Of a DNA stretch of 31,219 bases, positions 12,341 to 23,107 are shown in pieces. Under the pieces are notes generated by a model. It was not told where the DNA came from, ran no database searches, and worked only from the letters and a program-made list of their open reading frames with translations. This DNA comes from Lojkania enalia. Its lineage: Eukaryota > Ascomycota > Dothideomycetes > Pleosporales. The position numbers and the translations under genes are program-made. How positions within the stretch are numbered: the stretch's first letter is position 1; the number at the start of each line of letters is the position of its first letter. The DNA lies in NCBI GenBank assembly GCA_010094045.1, contig ML986899.1, forward strand, positions 1 through 31,219. The letters run 5' to 3'.

Positions 12341-13360
12341 CTAGTCCTCTTCTCTTCTACTCTCCTTCCCCTTTCTTCCCTTTAGACTCTCCTTAAACTT
12401 CCTTTATCTTGTCTTTAGCCGCCTAAGAGCGCCGCGATATTAGCTTAAAGGCTAGATACTAGAGCCTTTAGAGCTAAAACCTAACAGAGCAACTTAGTAC
12501 TCTAGTAGAATAAAGCTATCTAGATACTAGCTATAAGAAGGCTATCTTCCTAACTCTTTACAATCTAGGCTATAAGCGCTAAGCTATAAGCGGACTCTAA
12601 AATAGCCTTAAAGGCTACTTTTTTATCCTCCTTATCCCCTGCGTATTAGGCTACTACCTATAGTTTAAGATAGCCCTAGAGGACTAGAAACTCCTCCTTA
12701 TAGTAGAAGGGGATCTATAAGTACGTTAGTAGTAAGTATTCTACTAGTATTAGATATAATTCGTACGGGGTTATACTTTTTATTTTACAAGGTATAATAC
12801 TCGTATTTTTTTAATCTTAGAGACTAAAAGGTAAATATTATACGCTGCCCGCGGGCGAGCGTATATATAATCTAAAGGTAGATAACCTGGAAGGCCTTTA
12901 AAGAGGCTCTAAAAGGCGGGCGGAGTAGTATATTAATTAATTTTTCTATAAGGCGTTAGTAATACTTTAATAATTAACGGTTTTAGGAACGTATAATAAT
13001 ATATACGGAGTAGAAGTTATTATTTAGTTAAGGAAGCTTAGTTAATAGCGACCTAGCAATATACTAAGGCTAGTAAACACTTATTACTATACGCGACAAA
13101 ATTGCAATATTAATAAACTATTACGATAGTAGTTACTAGCTAATATATAGGTCAATTATACTTACTATAAAAACCTTACTTAACATTATATTAATATATA
13201 AACACATCTCTATAGGTAACTATATATATTAGCTCTTACTAATAAATACTTTAAAGAAATTTCTTTATACTAGAACCTATTTATAATAGCTCTAATTCCC
13301 TCCCGAACTAGCGTAGATAGGGACTATTAGCCTATAAGGAGGGGGGTAGTATAATAATGC
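11987..13360 (+). repeat. First copy of a 1374-bp duplication flanking the N gap
   Basis: The whole segment appears base-for-base repeated at 13,371-14,744. It contains the chromodomain, a 3' untranslated stretch of about 1 kb, the polypurine tract at 13,336-13,349 and the first 11 bp of the LTR, then stops abruptly at the gap. In RIP-mutated DNA a true old duplication should differ by transitions. Identity points to an unmerged contig overlap. Confidence 0.9.
12340..13335 (+). other. About 1 kb between the chromodomain and polypurine tract of element A, no identified gene
   Basis: This stretch separates the end of pol from the polypurine tract and is kept at similar length and order in the minus-strand relative at the right end (about 29,735-30,770). 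Semi-open frames exist in both copies, for example NSSLQQKGIYKYVSSKYSTS here. I recognise no family. It may be a long 3' untranslated region or a decayed extra reading frame. Confidence 0.4.
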
Positions 13361-13370
13361 NNNNNNNNNN
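13361..13370. other. Assembly gap (10 N)
   Basis: Ten N bases join two contigs. The bases on the right repeat the 1374 bp on the left, so the gap is probably of negative size (an overlap). Confidence 0.99.
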
Positions 13371-14744
13371 TAGAAGAGTAGGAGGTTAAGGAAATACTAG
13401 CTAGTAAGCTATATTATAAGACCCTTAAATACTATATAAAATAGGTAGGATATAATTCTAACCTAGTCTAGTATAAAGCTTTAAATTTTATAGGTTCGCC
13501 TTATAAGCTAAGAACTTTTTATAATAAGTATCCGAATTAGCTAGAACCCTTAAGAGCCCTAACTAAATAGATTAAAGTATATAAGGATAGTATAGAAAAT
13601 ATAAATTATCTAGTAGACGATAATATATAAGAGTTAAGTAGTAGATTAGAAAACTAAATTATAGGCCTAAAATTACTCCTCTATAGAATCTAGAGGGTCT
13701 GATAGTAGGCTGTTAGATACCTCCCTAGTCCTCTTCTCTTCTACTCTCCTTCCCCTTTCTTCCCTTTAGACTCTCCTTAAACTTCCTTTATCTTGTCTTT
13801 AGCCGCCTAAGAGCGCCGCGATATTAGCTTAAAGGCTAGATACTAGAGCCTTTAGAGCTAAAACCTAACAGAGCAACTTAGTACTCTAGTAGAATAAAGC
13901 TATCTAGATACTAGCTATAAGAAGGCTATCTTCCTAACTCTTTACAATCTAGGCTATAAGCGCTAAGCTATAAGCGGACTCTAAAATAGCCTTAAAGGCT
14001 ACTTTTTTATCCTCCTTATCCCCTGCGTATTAGGCTACTACCTATAGTTTAAGATAGCCCTAGAGGACTAGAAACTCCTCCTTATAGTAGAAGGGGATCT
14101 ATAAGTACGTTAGTAGTAAGTATTCTACTAGTATTAGATATAATTCGTACGGGGTTATACTTTTTATTTTACAAGGTATAATACTCGTATTTTTTTAATC
14201 TTAGAGACTAAAAGGTAAATATTATACGCTGCCCGCGGGCGAGCGTATATATAATCTAAAGGTAGATAACCTGGAAGGCCTTTAAAGAGGCTCTAAAAGG
14301 CGGGCGGAGTAGTATATTAATTAATTTTTCTATAAGGCGTTAGTAATACTTTAATAATTAACGGTTTTAGGAACGTATAATAATATATACGGAGTAGAAG
14401 TTATTATTTAGTTAAGGAAGCTTAGTTAATAGCGACCTAGCAATATACTAAGGCTAGTAAACACTTATTACTATACGCGACAAAATTGCAATATTAATAA
14501 ACTATTACGATAGTAGTTACTAGCTAATATATAGGTCAATTATACTTACTATAAAAACCTTACTTAACATTATATTAATATATAAACACATCTCTATAGG
14601 TAACTATATATATTAGCTCTTACTAATAAATACTTTAAAGAAATTTCTTTATACTAGAACCTATTTATAATAGCTCTAATTCCCTCCCGAACTAGCGTAG
14701 ATAGGGACTATTAGCCTATAAGGAGGGGGGTAGTATAATAATGC
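13371..14744 (+). repeat. Second copy of the 1374-bp duplication
   Basis: It matches 11,987-13,360 over its full length with no difference that I could find by eye. It then continues smoothly into the rest of the element A 3' LTR. This copy is the one connected to the downstream sequence. Confidence 0.9.
14720..14733 (+). promoter_or_regulatory. Polypurine tract of element A
   Basis: AAGGAGGGGGGTAG lies directly upstream of the 3' LTR. It also occurs at 13,336-13,349 in the first overlap copy and, on the minus strand, at 29,720-29,733 in the right-hand element. It would have primed plus-strand DNA synthesis. Confidence 0.8.
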
Positions 14745-15012
14745 GAAGAAATCGTTCTACGAAAAGCTTTATATATAACCTTATCCTAAAGCTTTTTACT
14801 TATCTTATCCTACCCCCGGCTCCGCCCCTTTTCCCTTCCGTATATAGTTATATACTCCCTTATAAGTAGTTTAGTAGTTCTTCTATATCCTTTTGTATAA
14901 AGCCTATAGGTGTTAATAGAATTCCTAGGTCCCTAAACCTCTACGCACTCTTATATACCTCTAAGTAGATTCGTGCCGTATTTAGACCTATTATCTTATC
15001 TGCGCTGTTATA
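14734..15012 (+). repeat. 3' LTR of element A (279 bp)
   Basis: The LTR begins TATAATAATGC (ancestral TG converted to TA) and ends CTGTTATA (ancestral CTGTTACA). Two other copies, both in the opposite orientation, lie at 17,605-17,883 and 29,441-29,719 and have exactly the same length. Copies differ mainly by C/T and G/A changes, as RIP predicts. Confidence 0.9.
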
Positions 15013-17604
15013 TATATAATAGGCTATAACTATTAGGGAGCAGTTCTATAAGAATAATCTTATAATTATAAGAGCGGTATTCTAGTAATTAATAAGCTAT
15101 AGTTTTACTAAATATATCCTAATACTTATAGTATTTGGATAGTAATCGGAGATTTACTAGTACTTTATTTTTAGCCTTATCTTTCAGCTCTAGGGCTTAC
15201 TTATCTTTAATTAGCTGCTCGATTTTATATAGAGATATAGAGAAAAACTCGTTCTCTTTTCTCTTTATATTAAAGTAGAAAGTATTAGCTATAATAAGAG
15301 CGATAATAGGAGAACGGATTTTCTTTAGATCGGATTTAAACTTTATTATATACGGGTATATAGAAGCTCTAAGCTTATTTAAACTATAGGTTATAGGAGA
15401 TTAATATAGTTTTAGTAGTTTTAATAGACCCTTAATATAATAGATAGTTGGACTATAGGACTACTAATACTAGTTCTTTTCCTATAGAGTATCGCGTTAC
15501 TAGATATCTAGCTCTACCTCCTTATTATATACTAGCTGAGTTAATTATATAAGAAGAAAAGGTAAAGAATTATAAGTAGTAAGATACTTAAAAGGCTATA
15601 TAATCTAATTCTTACCTATATCTAATTAGAGTTAAAAGTAATATAACTATTTAATACTAATAATACAATCCTAAGTATTTAGATCTATAATAATAAATAG
15701 GTAGTTTTAGATAGTTCTTCTATTAATTTATAGGTATAAATAGATATACTAATTAACTAGAGTTTAGATTTAGTTCTAAAAACCTTTAATAGTAAATTTA
15801 AAGGGTAAACGCTATATTAATATATATAGAGCTTAAGAGAGTAATCTAGCTACTATAGAATTAAAGAATAGAAAGTCTTAGATACTAGTATTAATAAGGG
15901 TGTTTAGTTATATACTAACACCTTTTAAATATAGAATAGTAGGGATTTAGAAGTACTTTCCTCTAAATAAATACGATAAATCGATATTTAATAAGTTATA
16001 CTTATTTAAGCCTAGAATAGAGAGTTTTTCTAGACGTTTCTATTTCCTACCCGAGAACTATTTAGGTAGTACTCGTTTACGTTTAGGAACTCTTCTTCTT
16101 TAATCTCCTCTTATTTAACCTCTATCTCTTATACTCTAAAAACTATATATTTGTTTATAAAGTATTCTAGTTTACTATAATTATAGTAATTATTTAAAGC
16201 TATATATCTTTTAGGTATAAGAGTCTTACTAGATTATTAAAAAGCGATTATAGTAGAATAAAGTATTAATACTAGAGTAGATTAGGATAGTATTAGATTA
16301 TAGATTACTTTAGATAAACTCTTAAAAGCTTTCTAGTACTAATTCGAATTTATTTTAGTTATAACCTATAGGCTAATAGTTTATTTTAGAAGGTTAGAAA
16401 TATTTCTCCTTTCTATATTATAGGCTATTAAGTAGGCGACTATAGTATTAAAGAAGCCTTTCTATATAAGCTTAAAGCTAAGGTTTAGTATTCTTAAGCT
16501 GGAGAGAATCTTATCTTATAGGTAGAAGAACTATTTAGATTAGGATATAGATCCCCTAATAGCTATACTAATAAAGCGAGCTTTAAAAGTTAGGAACGCT
16601 TCTCTCTTATTTATTCTTAAGACTTAAAACGCCTATTATACCTCTATCTCTTTATTACCTATAATAAAATACGATTGTAGAAGTAAAATTATTTCTTTAA
16701 TATTCTTAAACTGATACTAGTCTAATTTAGCTAGGTATTTTAGCTCTAGATACCCTTTCGCAGTACTAGAGGTATATTCTTATACTAATACTATATATAT
16801 ATACTCTATCTAATAGTAATCTATATTAATCTTAAGTTAGTCTAAAATTAAAGCTTACTATTATTTAAATATAGGTTTGTTACTATTTATAAAGCTTTTA
16901 ATTTTAGGTATATATTTAGTAAGATAGGCTTAAAAAGGTTTAGAAATAGCTAAAAGGTTTTTTACTAGAGGAGTTATAAAAGTTTTTTAATATATTATTA
17001 GTACTAATTTAGTAGTTTATAGAAGTTAATTAGAACTAATAGTTCTCTATTATATTAAGCGTATAATCTTCTCTTATAAAATTGTAATTTATTTTTGAAG
17101 GGTTAGTTTACTCTAATTTTCTTTTAAATTAGATAGGTTTTTTACTACTAGCCTTATAAAGAAGGGTCCGCCTATTATAGGGCCCCCTATAAGAAGTAAT
17201 AGTTATTCTATATATATAGATAAAAGTTTACTCTTATTATAACTTACGCGTATATTAATTCTAGTATAGAAATTAAAAGGTAAATTATAGTTAGATATTA
17301 GCAGTTACCTCTAATTCTAATAGATTATTAGTAGTTTTTAAGTTTTTACCTAAGCGTACTTTACGTAGCTTTTCTAAAGGTAATCCTAATTATAGAAGAT
17401 AAGAAGTTCTAAACCTAAAAGCTTTAATTAATAGAAGATTTCTAAAATTCTATTTAGATAACTAAATAATTTAATATAATAGTATATAAATATTATAATC
17501 TAAACTAAATTAGGTATATTTTAGATTTAAACGTATTTAAATAAATAATCGATATAATATTATTAAAAAGGTTATTACTAGTAGTATTAAATTTTTCTAT
17601 ATAA
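15013..17604 (-). mobile_element. Element B: 5' part of a minus-strand Gypsy of the A family
   Basis: Read on the minus strand this matches element A from before position 1 to about 2430: leader, gag, protease and the very start of reverse transcriptase. It stops exactly at the outer end of the element A 3' LTR. The simplest reading is that element A inserted into the reverse transcriptase of B, so the rest of B lies to the left of the window. All frames are broken by RIP. B and A differ by many transitions, so they were mutated independently or over several rounds. Confidence 0.85.
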
Positions 17605-17883
17605 TATAATAGTATAGGTAAGATAATAGGTTTAAATATAGTATAAATCTACTTAGAGGTATATAAGAGTATATAGGGGATTAAAGACCTAGAAATTGTA
17701 TTAATACTTATAGGCCTTATACGAAAGGATATAGAAAAACTACTAAACTATTTATAAGGGAGTATACAACTATATATAGATAGGAAAAGGGGTAGAACTT
17801 AAAGTAGAATAAGATAAGTAAAAAGCTTTAGGATAAGATTATATATAAAGCTTTTTATAGAACGATTTCTTTGCATTATTATA
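17605..17883 (-). repeat. 5' LTR of element B (279 bp)
   Basis: It has the same length and ends as the LTR at 14,734-15,012, but in reverse orientation. The outer flank starts AAACTAGG at 17,884. The internal side begins at 17,604 with no obvious tRNA primer-binding site. Confidence 0.9.
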
Positions 17884-18059
17884 AAACTAGGTCTATACTA
17901 CTATATAGGCTAGCTAGATTAGCAAAACCTTCCTCTATTATAGTTATAATAAGTCGGTTATATTCTAGCTAGCAGCTAACAGCTATTACTAGCAGCTAGT
18001 TCGAGTATTATAGTAAGAGTAGTATAGATATAGAGGTGTCGCGGTATTACTATAATACG
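17884..18059. other. AT-rich spacer between element B and the Fot1/pogo remnant
   Basis: No gene is visible. The motif TAGCAGCTA occurs twice around 17,970-18,000. The 5' end of the neighbouring pogo element may lie here, but I could not find matching terminal inverted repeats. Confidence 0.4.
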
Positions 18060-20197
18060 CAATTATAAGCCTAACTTAAAAAAACTAATAAAACCTAAAG
18101 AGGAGGTTATTATTTAATATATATTTAACCTAGATTTATAAGAATTTACACCTACTTTAGCTACTATATAAAATATAGCTAATAGTTTACTTACTAAGTA
18201 TAGTATAAGCTAGATTAATATATATTAGCCTAGGAACTTTATTAGATATACTTCTAAGCTTAAAATACGCCTAAATTAGTTTTATAATTGCTAGAAAATT
18301 CTATATAAAAATTCTAAGATAATTAAAAACTAGTTTAAGCTTATATAGCGTACTAAGGAGAAATATAATATTATAGATAAGGATATATATAACTTTAATA
18401 AATCTAGCTTTCGAATAAATATTATCTTATTATAACTAGTTATTATAGGTATAGAGAGATATAATTAACTAAAAGCAATTTAATTAGGTAATTATAAATG
18501 GATTTTAGTAATTTAGAGGATTAATACTACTAGCTAAACGTTCCTACCCTTTATTATTATTGCTAACTACTACTATCTCTCTATCTAGTACGAAGGTAAT
18601 AATATACCTAAGAACTAGGCTATTATAGTTAGTAAAAATAGCTAGATAATAAATAAACTCAGTATTAAGTAGTTAAAGTACTTTTATAGGTATATAAAGG
18701 ATTATATAGTAGGTACGCGTCGACTACTAATCTTTAATAGCTATAACAGCTATAACTTATTTAATTTCTAGAAACTCTGCGAGGAATAGAGTATTATTCT
18801 ATTCTATATACTAGCTTATTTATTATACCTATTATAGCTACTAGATATAAGCTACTTTTTACTATTAAAGTATATATATAGAAATTAGATCTTAGTTTTA
18901 GCATATAATTATATTAACTATATTATAAAACTTAAGTTCTTTTTAGCTTTTAAAGCTGCTTTTAATATATTAATTATAATAGATAATATCTATATAAGCT
19001 TTTAAGGAGCTAGTCTAGTCCTATTTAATTTAGAAGCGGTACTTTTAAAGCTTAATATAAAGCTTTATATACTAATACTGCTAGTATAAGATAATACCCT
19101 ATAAGAAGTAAAAATACTAAATAACGCGCGCGAGCTAGAAGCTTAATTAATATTAATTTATAATCGGATTTAAATAGATATAAGCTCTTTACTAACTTCT
19201 ATTATTAAGAAGTTAAATTAGCTTAAAAAAGGCTCTATAAAAGTAATATATTAGATCGGGTTAATATATAATAAAATTATCAGCCTTTAAGAAGTAAATA
19301 AAGTAGTAATAAAATAGAAATAGCGGAAAAAAAGGCGGATTTAAGCGTAAGGAACCCTAATAAAAGTATAAGGAGAGATAATTATTGCTAAAAAAGATGA
19401 TAAGAAAGAAACTTAGACTATAATACGCTAATTTAGGGTGTAATTAGATACGAGCGAATAGTATAAAGCACGCTATAACTGCTATAATAAAACTAGATAT
19501 AATTCTTATATATATTAGAAGGATATAGAGGTTTCTATAGAATAATTATATAAGTTGTAAATTGCTATTATATTACTTAGTTATTAAGCTATATATATAT
19601 AAAGGTTAAAAAAGTTAATAGGGTAGACTGCTTACTTATATAGGCTGCTTACTTATAAGATATATTAGAAGTTTAATTAATATTAATTTATAATTGGATT
19701 TAAAAGAATATTAACTTTTTACTAGCTTCTATTATTAAGAAGCTAAATTAGCTTAAAAAAGATTTTATAAAAGTAATATATTAGATTAGGTTAATATATA
19801 ATAAAATCGTTAGCTGTTAAAAAGTAAATAAAGTAGTAATAAAATAGAAAAAGCGGAAAAAAAGGGGGATTTAAGTATAAGAAACCCTAATAAAAGTATA
19901 AAATAAGATAATTATTACTAAAAAGAATAATAAGGAGAAAATTTAAACTATAATACGCTAATTTAAGATATAATTAGGTATAAATAGATAGTATAAAGTA
20001 TACTATAGTTACTATAGTAAGATTAGATATAATTCTTATATATATTAGAAGGATATAAAAGTTCTTATAGAATAATTATATAAGTTATAAATTACTATTA
20101 TATTATTTAGTTGTTAAGCTATATATATATAAAGGTTAAAAAAGTTAATAGAATAGACTACTCGCTTATATAGACCGCTTATTTATAAGGTATATTA
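18060..20197 (+). pseudogene. RIP-degraded Fot1/pogo-type DDE transposase
   Basis: The plus-strand frame, read through stops, follows the fungal Fot1/pogo transposase. The first catalytic block is DKDIYNFNKSSFRI at about 18,377-18,415 (ancestral DEDIYNFDETGF). The second is RRLLIFNSYNSYN at about 18,719-18,757, where ancestral DGH has become NSY. The third is LLDISYF at about 18,835. After about 19,080 comes a C-terminal tail with a decayed CCHC knuckle (ARYNCYNKTRYNSY at about 19,468-19,510). The tail is tandemly duplicated. The transposase would have cut and pasted the element at TA sites. It is inactive because catalytic Asp codons read Asn and many Gln and Trp codons are stops. Confidence 0.85.
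19138..20197 (+). repeat. Tandem duplication of 530 bp in the Fot1/pogo 3' region
   Basis: 19,138-19,667 and 19,668-20,197 are two head-to-tail copies of the same 530-bp segment, each starting GAAG(C/T)TTAATTAATATTAA and ending TATATTA. Both contain the C-terminal zinc-knuckle region. Differences are mostly C/T and G/A, with a small local rearrangement near each start. The second copy has fewer remaining CpA and TpG than the first. Confidence 0.85.
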
Positions 20198-20990
20198 GGC
20201 GAGTCTAATATTATTATTTATCTAGCTAGAGGATAATAAGATAATAAAGATTTAGTATTCTTCTATTATAATATCTTCTACCTATATTAATTAAATATAC
20301 TTATTAGAAGCCTTATATATAAAGTTTAGTAGTAGAGTAGATCTATTAGTATAGATATATACTAGAAGGGTAATCTAGGCGCGATTACTATCCTAGATTA
20401 ATACTTTTACCTCTTTCTTCTCCTATATTTATCTACTAAATATCCTTTTTAATCTACTAATAATACTAATTAGAAAGCCCTTCTTATCTATATTATACGT
20501 ATAATAAGGATCTATCTATTTCTAATTAATCTTACTATACAGCAGGTTAAATTATAGGCGATATTTATTCTCTGAATTAGCTTGGTGGCGGTTGCTGTCC
20601 ATACCGACTGTCTATTGTGAGATAAGGTGGATATTATGTTGGTTGATAAAGCGGGTAACCCAGCTCTCGCTGACTGCCCCTTAGCTATTGCTAATGCGAA
20701 ATTCTGTACCATTTCCCTTATAGGAGGTATATGTCTCTCTGTGAGTTCTTTAATATATCGTACAAGCTCCTGCTCTCGCTGCTGGTTGAGCCTTTGTTAA
20801 TTGATTGCCTGAACACTTCGTGGTGCCTGAGCGCCCTAGTGTCTTCGGCTTAGTATAGAGCGATCAACACTATACTTAGCTGTAATCTGTGTATACGATA
20901 ATTGTTCTCCTAGTCCTAGCGATTTGATTTCTTCAATCGCAGCTTGAATTGGGTCCGTATTGGTAGAGTTATCGCGTGTTTAATTTGAGG
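20198..20990 (-). pseudogene. Truncated minus-strand Fot1/pogo transposase remnant
   Basis: The minus-strand frame begins around 20,990 with DPIQAAIEEIKSLG, then LSYTQITAKYSVDRSILSRRH. This is the CENP-B/pogo-like helix-turn-helix DNA-binding region. It continues through ELTERHIPPIREMVQNFALAIAK. A 1-base frameshift near 20,655 moves the frame to SESWVTRFINQHNIHLIS and NRHQANSENKYR. Stops at expected Gln positions (RRH-stop-GAQ, AIN-stop-QRLN) are RIP-type. Below about 20,520 mutation is much heavier, yet YNIDKKGFLISIISRLKRIF (first catalytic block) remains legible at about 20,440-20,490. The element is cut at 20,198 where the other pogo remnant ends. It differs in sequence from that neighbour. 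Confidence 0.85.
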
Positions 20991-21223
20991 CTGATCTGTG
21001 TTTCGAATGAGGGCGGGCGTGGCGCGAATCCGGGCGTTCCGCGCACGGACACAGTAATGGACAATATGCAATATGTATGAACAATCTGGAAGCTATTCAA
21101 GGTCGACAATGCCATCACCACGAGCATGCGCACAAACAGTTCCTGAAACTTGATCACTAGAAGTGAAGAACTTTTGGCACAATGTAGCGATAAAGCTTTA
21201 GTAGCAAGCATGAAGTTTAATTG
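20991..21223. other. Left edge of the gene island, 3' flank of the DUF6594 gene
   Basis: Base composition changes here from AT-rich RIP sequence to balanced sequence with normal CpA and TpG. I see no gene. The stretch probably holds the 3' untranslated region of the DUF6594 gene and perhaps the 5' end of the pogo remnant. Confidence 0.5.
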
Positions 21224-22599
21224 TCATGACAACTGCATGGGAGTCTCGAAATTCCCGAGAAATACGACGAGTACGGCGCAATACCTAAAGGAAATGTCAG
21301 CACCGCATCTGCAACGGTACTCGCGGGGACAGTATCAAAGGCAACTTACGCAGCTGTCGCAGCGAAGACTTCGTGCCTCTTTGCTTTCGTGAAAATGCTC
21401 AATGCAACCGAGAATGCCATTGTAAACAAGAAAATAATCATAATTTTGATGCCACCTGACTCTTGTGCACTAAACAACGCAATTACTGGGGCCATTAGAA
21501 GTATTACCGCTAGAATAGTTATCACCAAACGAGAGAAGATATCGATGCGGCGTTTGGAGTAGAGTCTGACGAGTTTGTCTTTCGTGCTACTCCTATCGCG
21601 CCTTGATATAAACAATCTCTATCGGATACGTTTAGTGTTGGCGGGAGGCTGAGAAGTCATGCAAAGGCATACCTACCCTTGTAAATGGGCCACCAAATCT
21701 ACTAAGAGCCGTTTCAACTGCGCCATCGAACCAACTACCTTCCTTTGCATCTACCAATGCAACGAAGTCACGGTCTTTTTTGAACGTCTCGGCTTCGGCA
21801 TTGACGATGGGTCCGGTGTGAAAGATCCAGTTGCAAACACTATTATAATTCCTAGTCGTTGCAGGCTGGAGCGAGGCCATTGATCTTGTTCTCTGTACGA
21901 TGTCATCTAAACGATCATTAGCAACCATCAAAACACAAGCAATCCAAGCCTCGTACGATATTCCTTCAACTTATTATCTATTATCTGAATCAGCGCTCTC
22001 CATTCTCCTGATTCGTTCTCGTCGCGAACTCGTGAATGGATTCCCTTTCCTCCATTGGACTTAGCAGCTGCAGCATCCATTTTCTGGAGCTTTTGTTCTA
22101 GCTCACGGAGCTCGTCCTGTCGATATAAAAGCACGCGGCTATGCAATAGGCCATATTTACGACATATTAGGAAGTTTTCATCGCTGTTGAGGAATGCGGC
22201 GAGCTGTGGATACCCGCTCGGATGATCGTCGACTAGAATGGATTAATTGTGGCCAATTTGATTTCATGAAGTCGACGAACTCCTTTGGTTTTCCAAATCT
22301 GATGTACTATTTTTATTATCACCATCTTCTTCCAGGCTTTCCTCAATATCGTCTAGGTTCGAAGTGACCGGCGATGATAAAGTCAGGTAATGACTGAGGC
22401 TTCGATTGATAGGCTTGATTTGTTGGCCTTCAATAAAAGTTGTTAGTCGCTTGAATTCTTGTTCTTTGTTGTTTCGCTTACTCTCTAGGTCCCGTTTTTC
22501 TAAATCGCTCCCGCAGGCGGTTGAGACACCATCACTGCTCCAGGAAGTGTGACGCTCATCCGAAAATGGCCGTACGCTAGCCTCGTTAGGGGATTCCAT
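21224..22599 (-). CDS. DUF6594 family membrane protein, 5 exons, 384 aa, intact
   Basis: Spliced on the minus strand from 22,599-22,281, 22,232-21,957, 21,906-21,677, 21,618-21,350 and 21,284-21,224. The introns (48, 50, 58 and 65 nt) are GT-AG with branch-like sites, and the exon phases agree to give 1155 nt ending in TGA. Residues 1-106 are a polar, Ser-rich tail. From about 110 the DUF6594 pattern begins: HPSGYPQLAAFL, then LLYRQDELRELEQKL (coiled-coil-like), then KEYHDIVQRTRSMASLQ and YNSVCNWI, then LVRLYSKRRIDIFSRLV. Hydrophobic segments follow at about 303-325, 332-352 and 366-376, separated by KAKRHEVFAATAA. That is the usual multi-pass C-terminus of this fungal family, whose biochemical role is unknown to me. 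Unlike its surroundings it shows no RIP. The start ATG at 22,599 has an upstream two-codon mini-frame (ATG GTC TAG) at 22,629-22,621. Confidence 0.87.
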
Positions 22600-23107
22600 G
22601 GAGTCGAAGATTTTTTTTTACTAGACCATGAGTATTAGGCACAATTATGGCTAGAGATTGCTGCCAGAACGTTCGAAGTAGATATAAAGAAATACTAACC
22701 TTGATATCAGCTGAGTAGGACCTAGGTTTAGAGGGCGCAGCCTGGTGGAGTTGTCTGGCTAGTCAGTTCAGCTGCGCCAAGGTAGCTTCACCGGAATCTT
22801 CATGCGACCGGATGTGTATGGTGGCTGACACTATACGTAGTGTCACAATAAGCAGAAAATATTCATTGGATGCCTGATAGGCGCTTGGTCATCCAGAACG
22901 CGGGATAGCCATGGATATAAGCGAATGAAAAGCAACCATTAACCTAAACCTACAAACGCCCGCAAGACGGAACACCCGAGACACAGCCCACCTGCCGCAA
23001 CTTTGCCTGCGGACCTTCCCAGTGAATCTATTCCCCGAAACCGTAGTTCTCTAAGACAGTGCCCTCCTGAGCCGCAGCTTCAGCGCTTCTGCATACCTTG
23101 CCTCCAA
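22600..23107. other. Intergenic region upstream of the DUF6594 gene
   Basis: There is no convincing gene. A plus-strand open frame starting at 23,003 runs antisense to the small spliced gene and has no family resemblance. On the minus strand a run of nine A bases and a two-codon mini-frame lie just before the DUF6594 start, so promoter and leader are probably here. I see no clear TATA box. Confidence 0.4.

Noticed and set aside
11987..14744. A genuine tandem duplication of the element A 3' end
   Set aside because: Exact identity in RIP-mutated DNA next to an N gap is better explained by overlapping contigs.
1..20197. tRNA genes, rRNA or CRISPR-like arrays in the AT-rich tracts
   Set aside because: I saw no cloverleaf with conserved arms, no rRNA sequence and no regularly spaced repeats. 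The short repeated words reflect low complexity after RIP.
20512..20712. Minus-strand open frame of 66 codons as an independent gene
   Set aside because: Its first half is the pogo DNA-binding region and its second half is out of frame after a 1-base shift. It is part of the transposase remnant.
21659..21883. Plus-strand open frame of 74 codons
   Set aside because: It is antisense to exon 3 of the DUF6594 gene, whose five-exon model is consistent in phase and family pattern.
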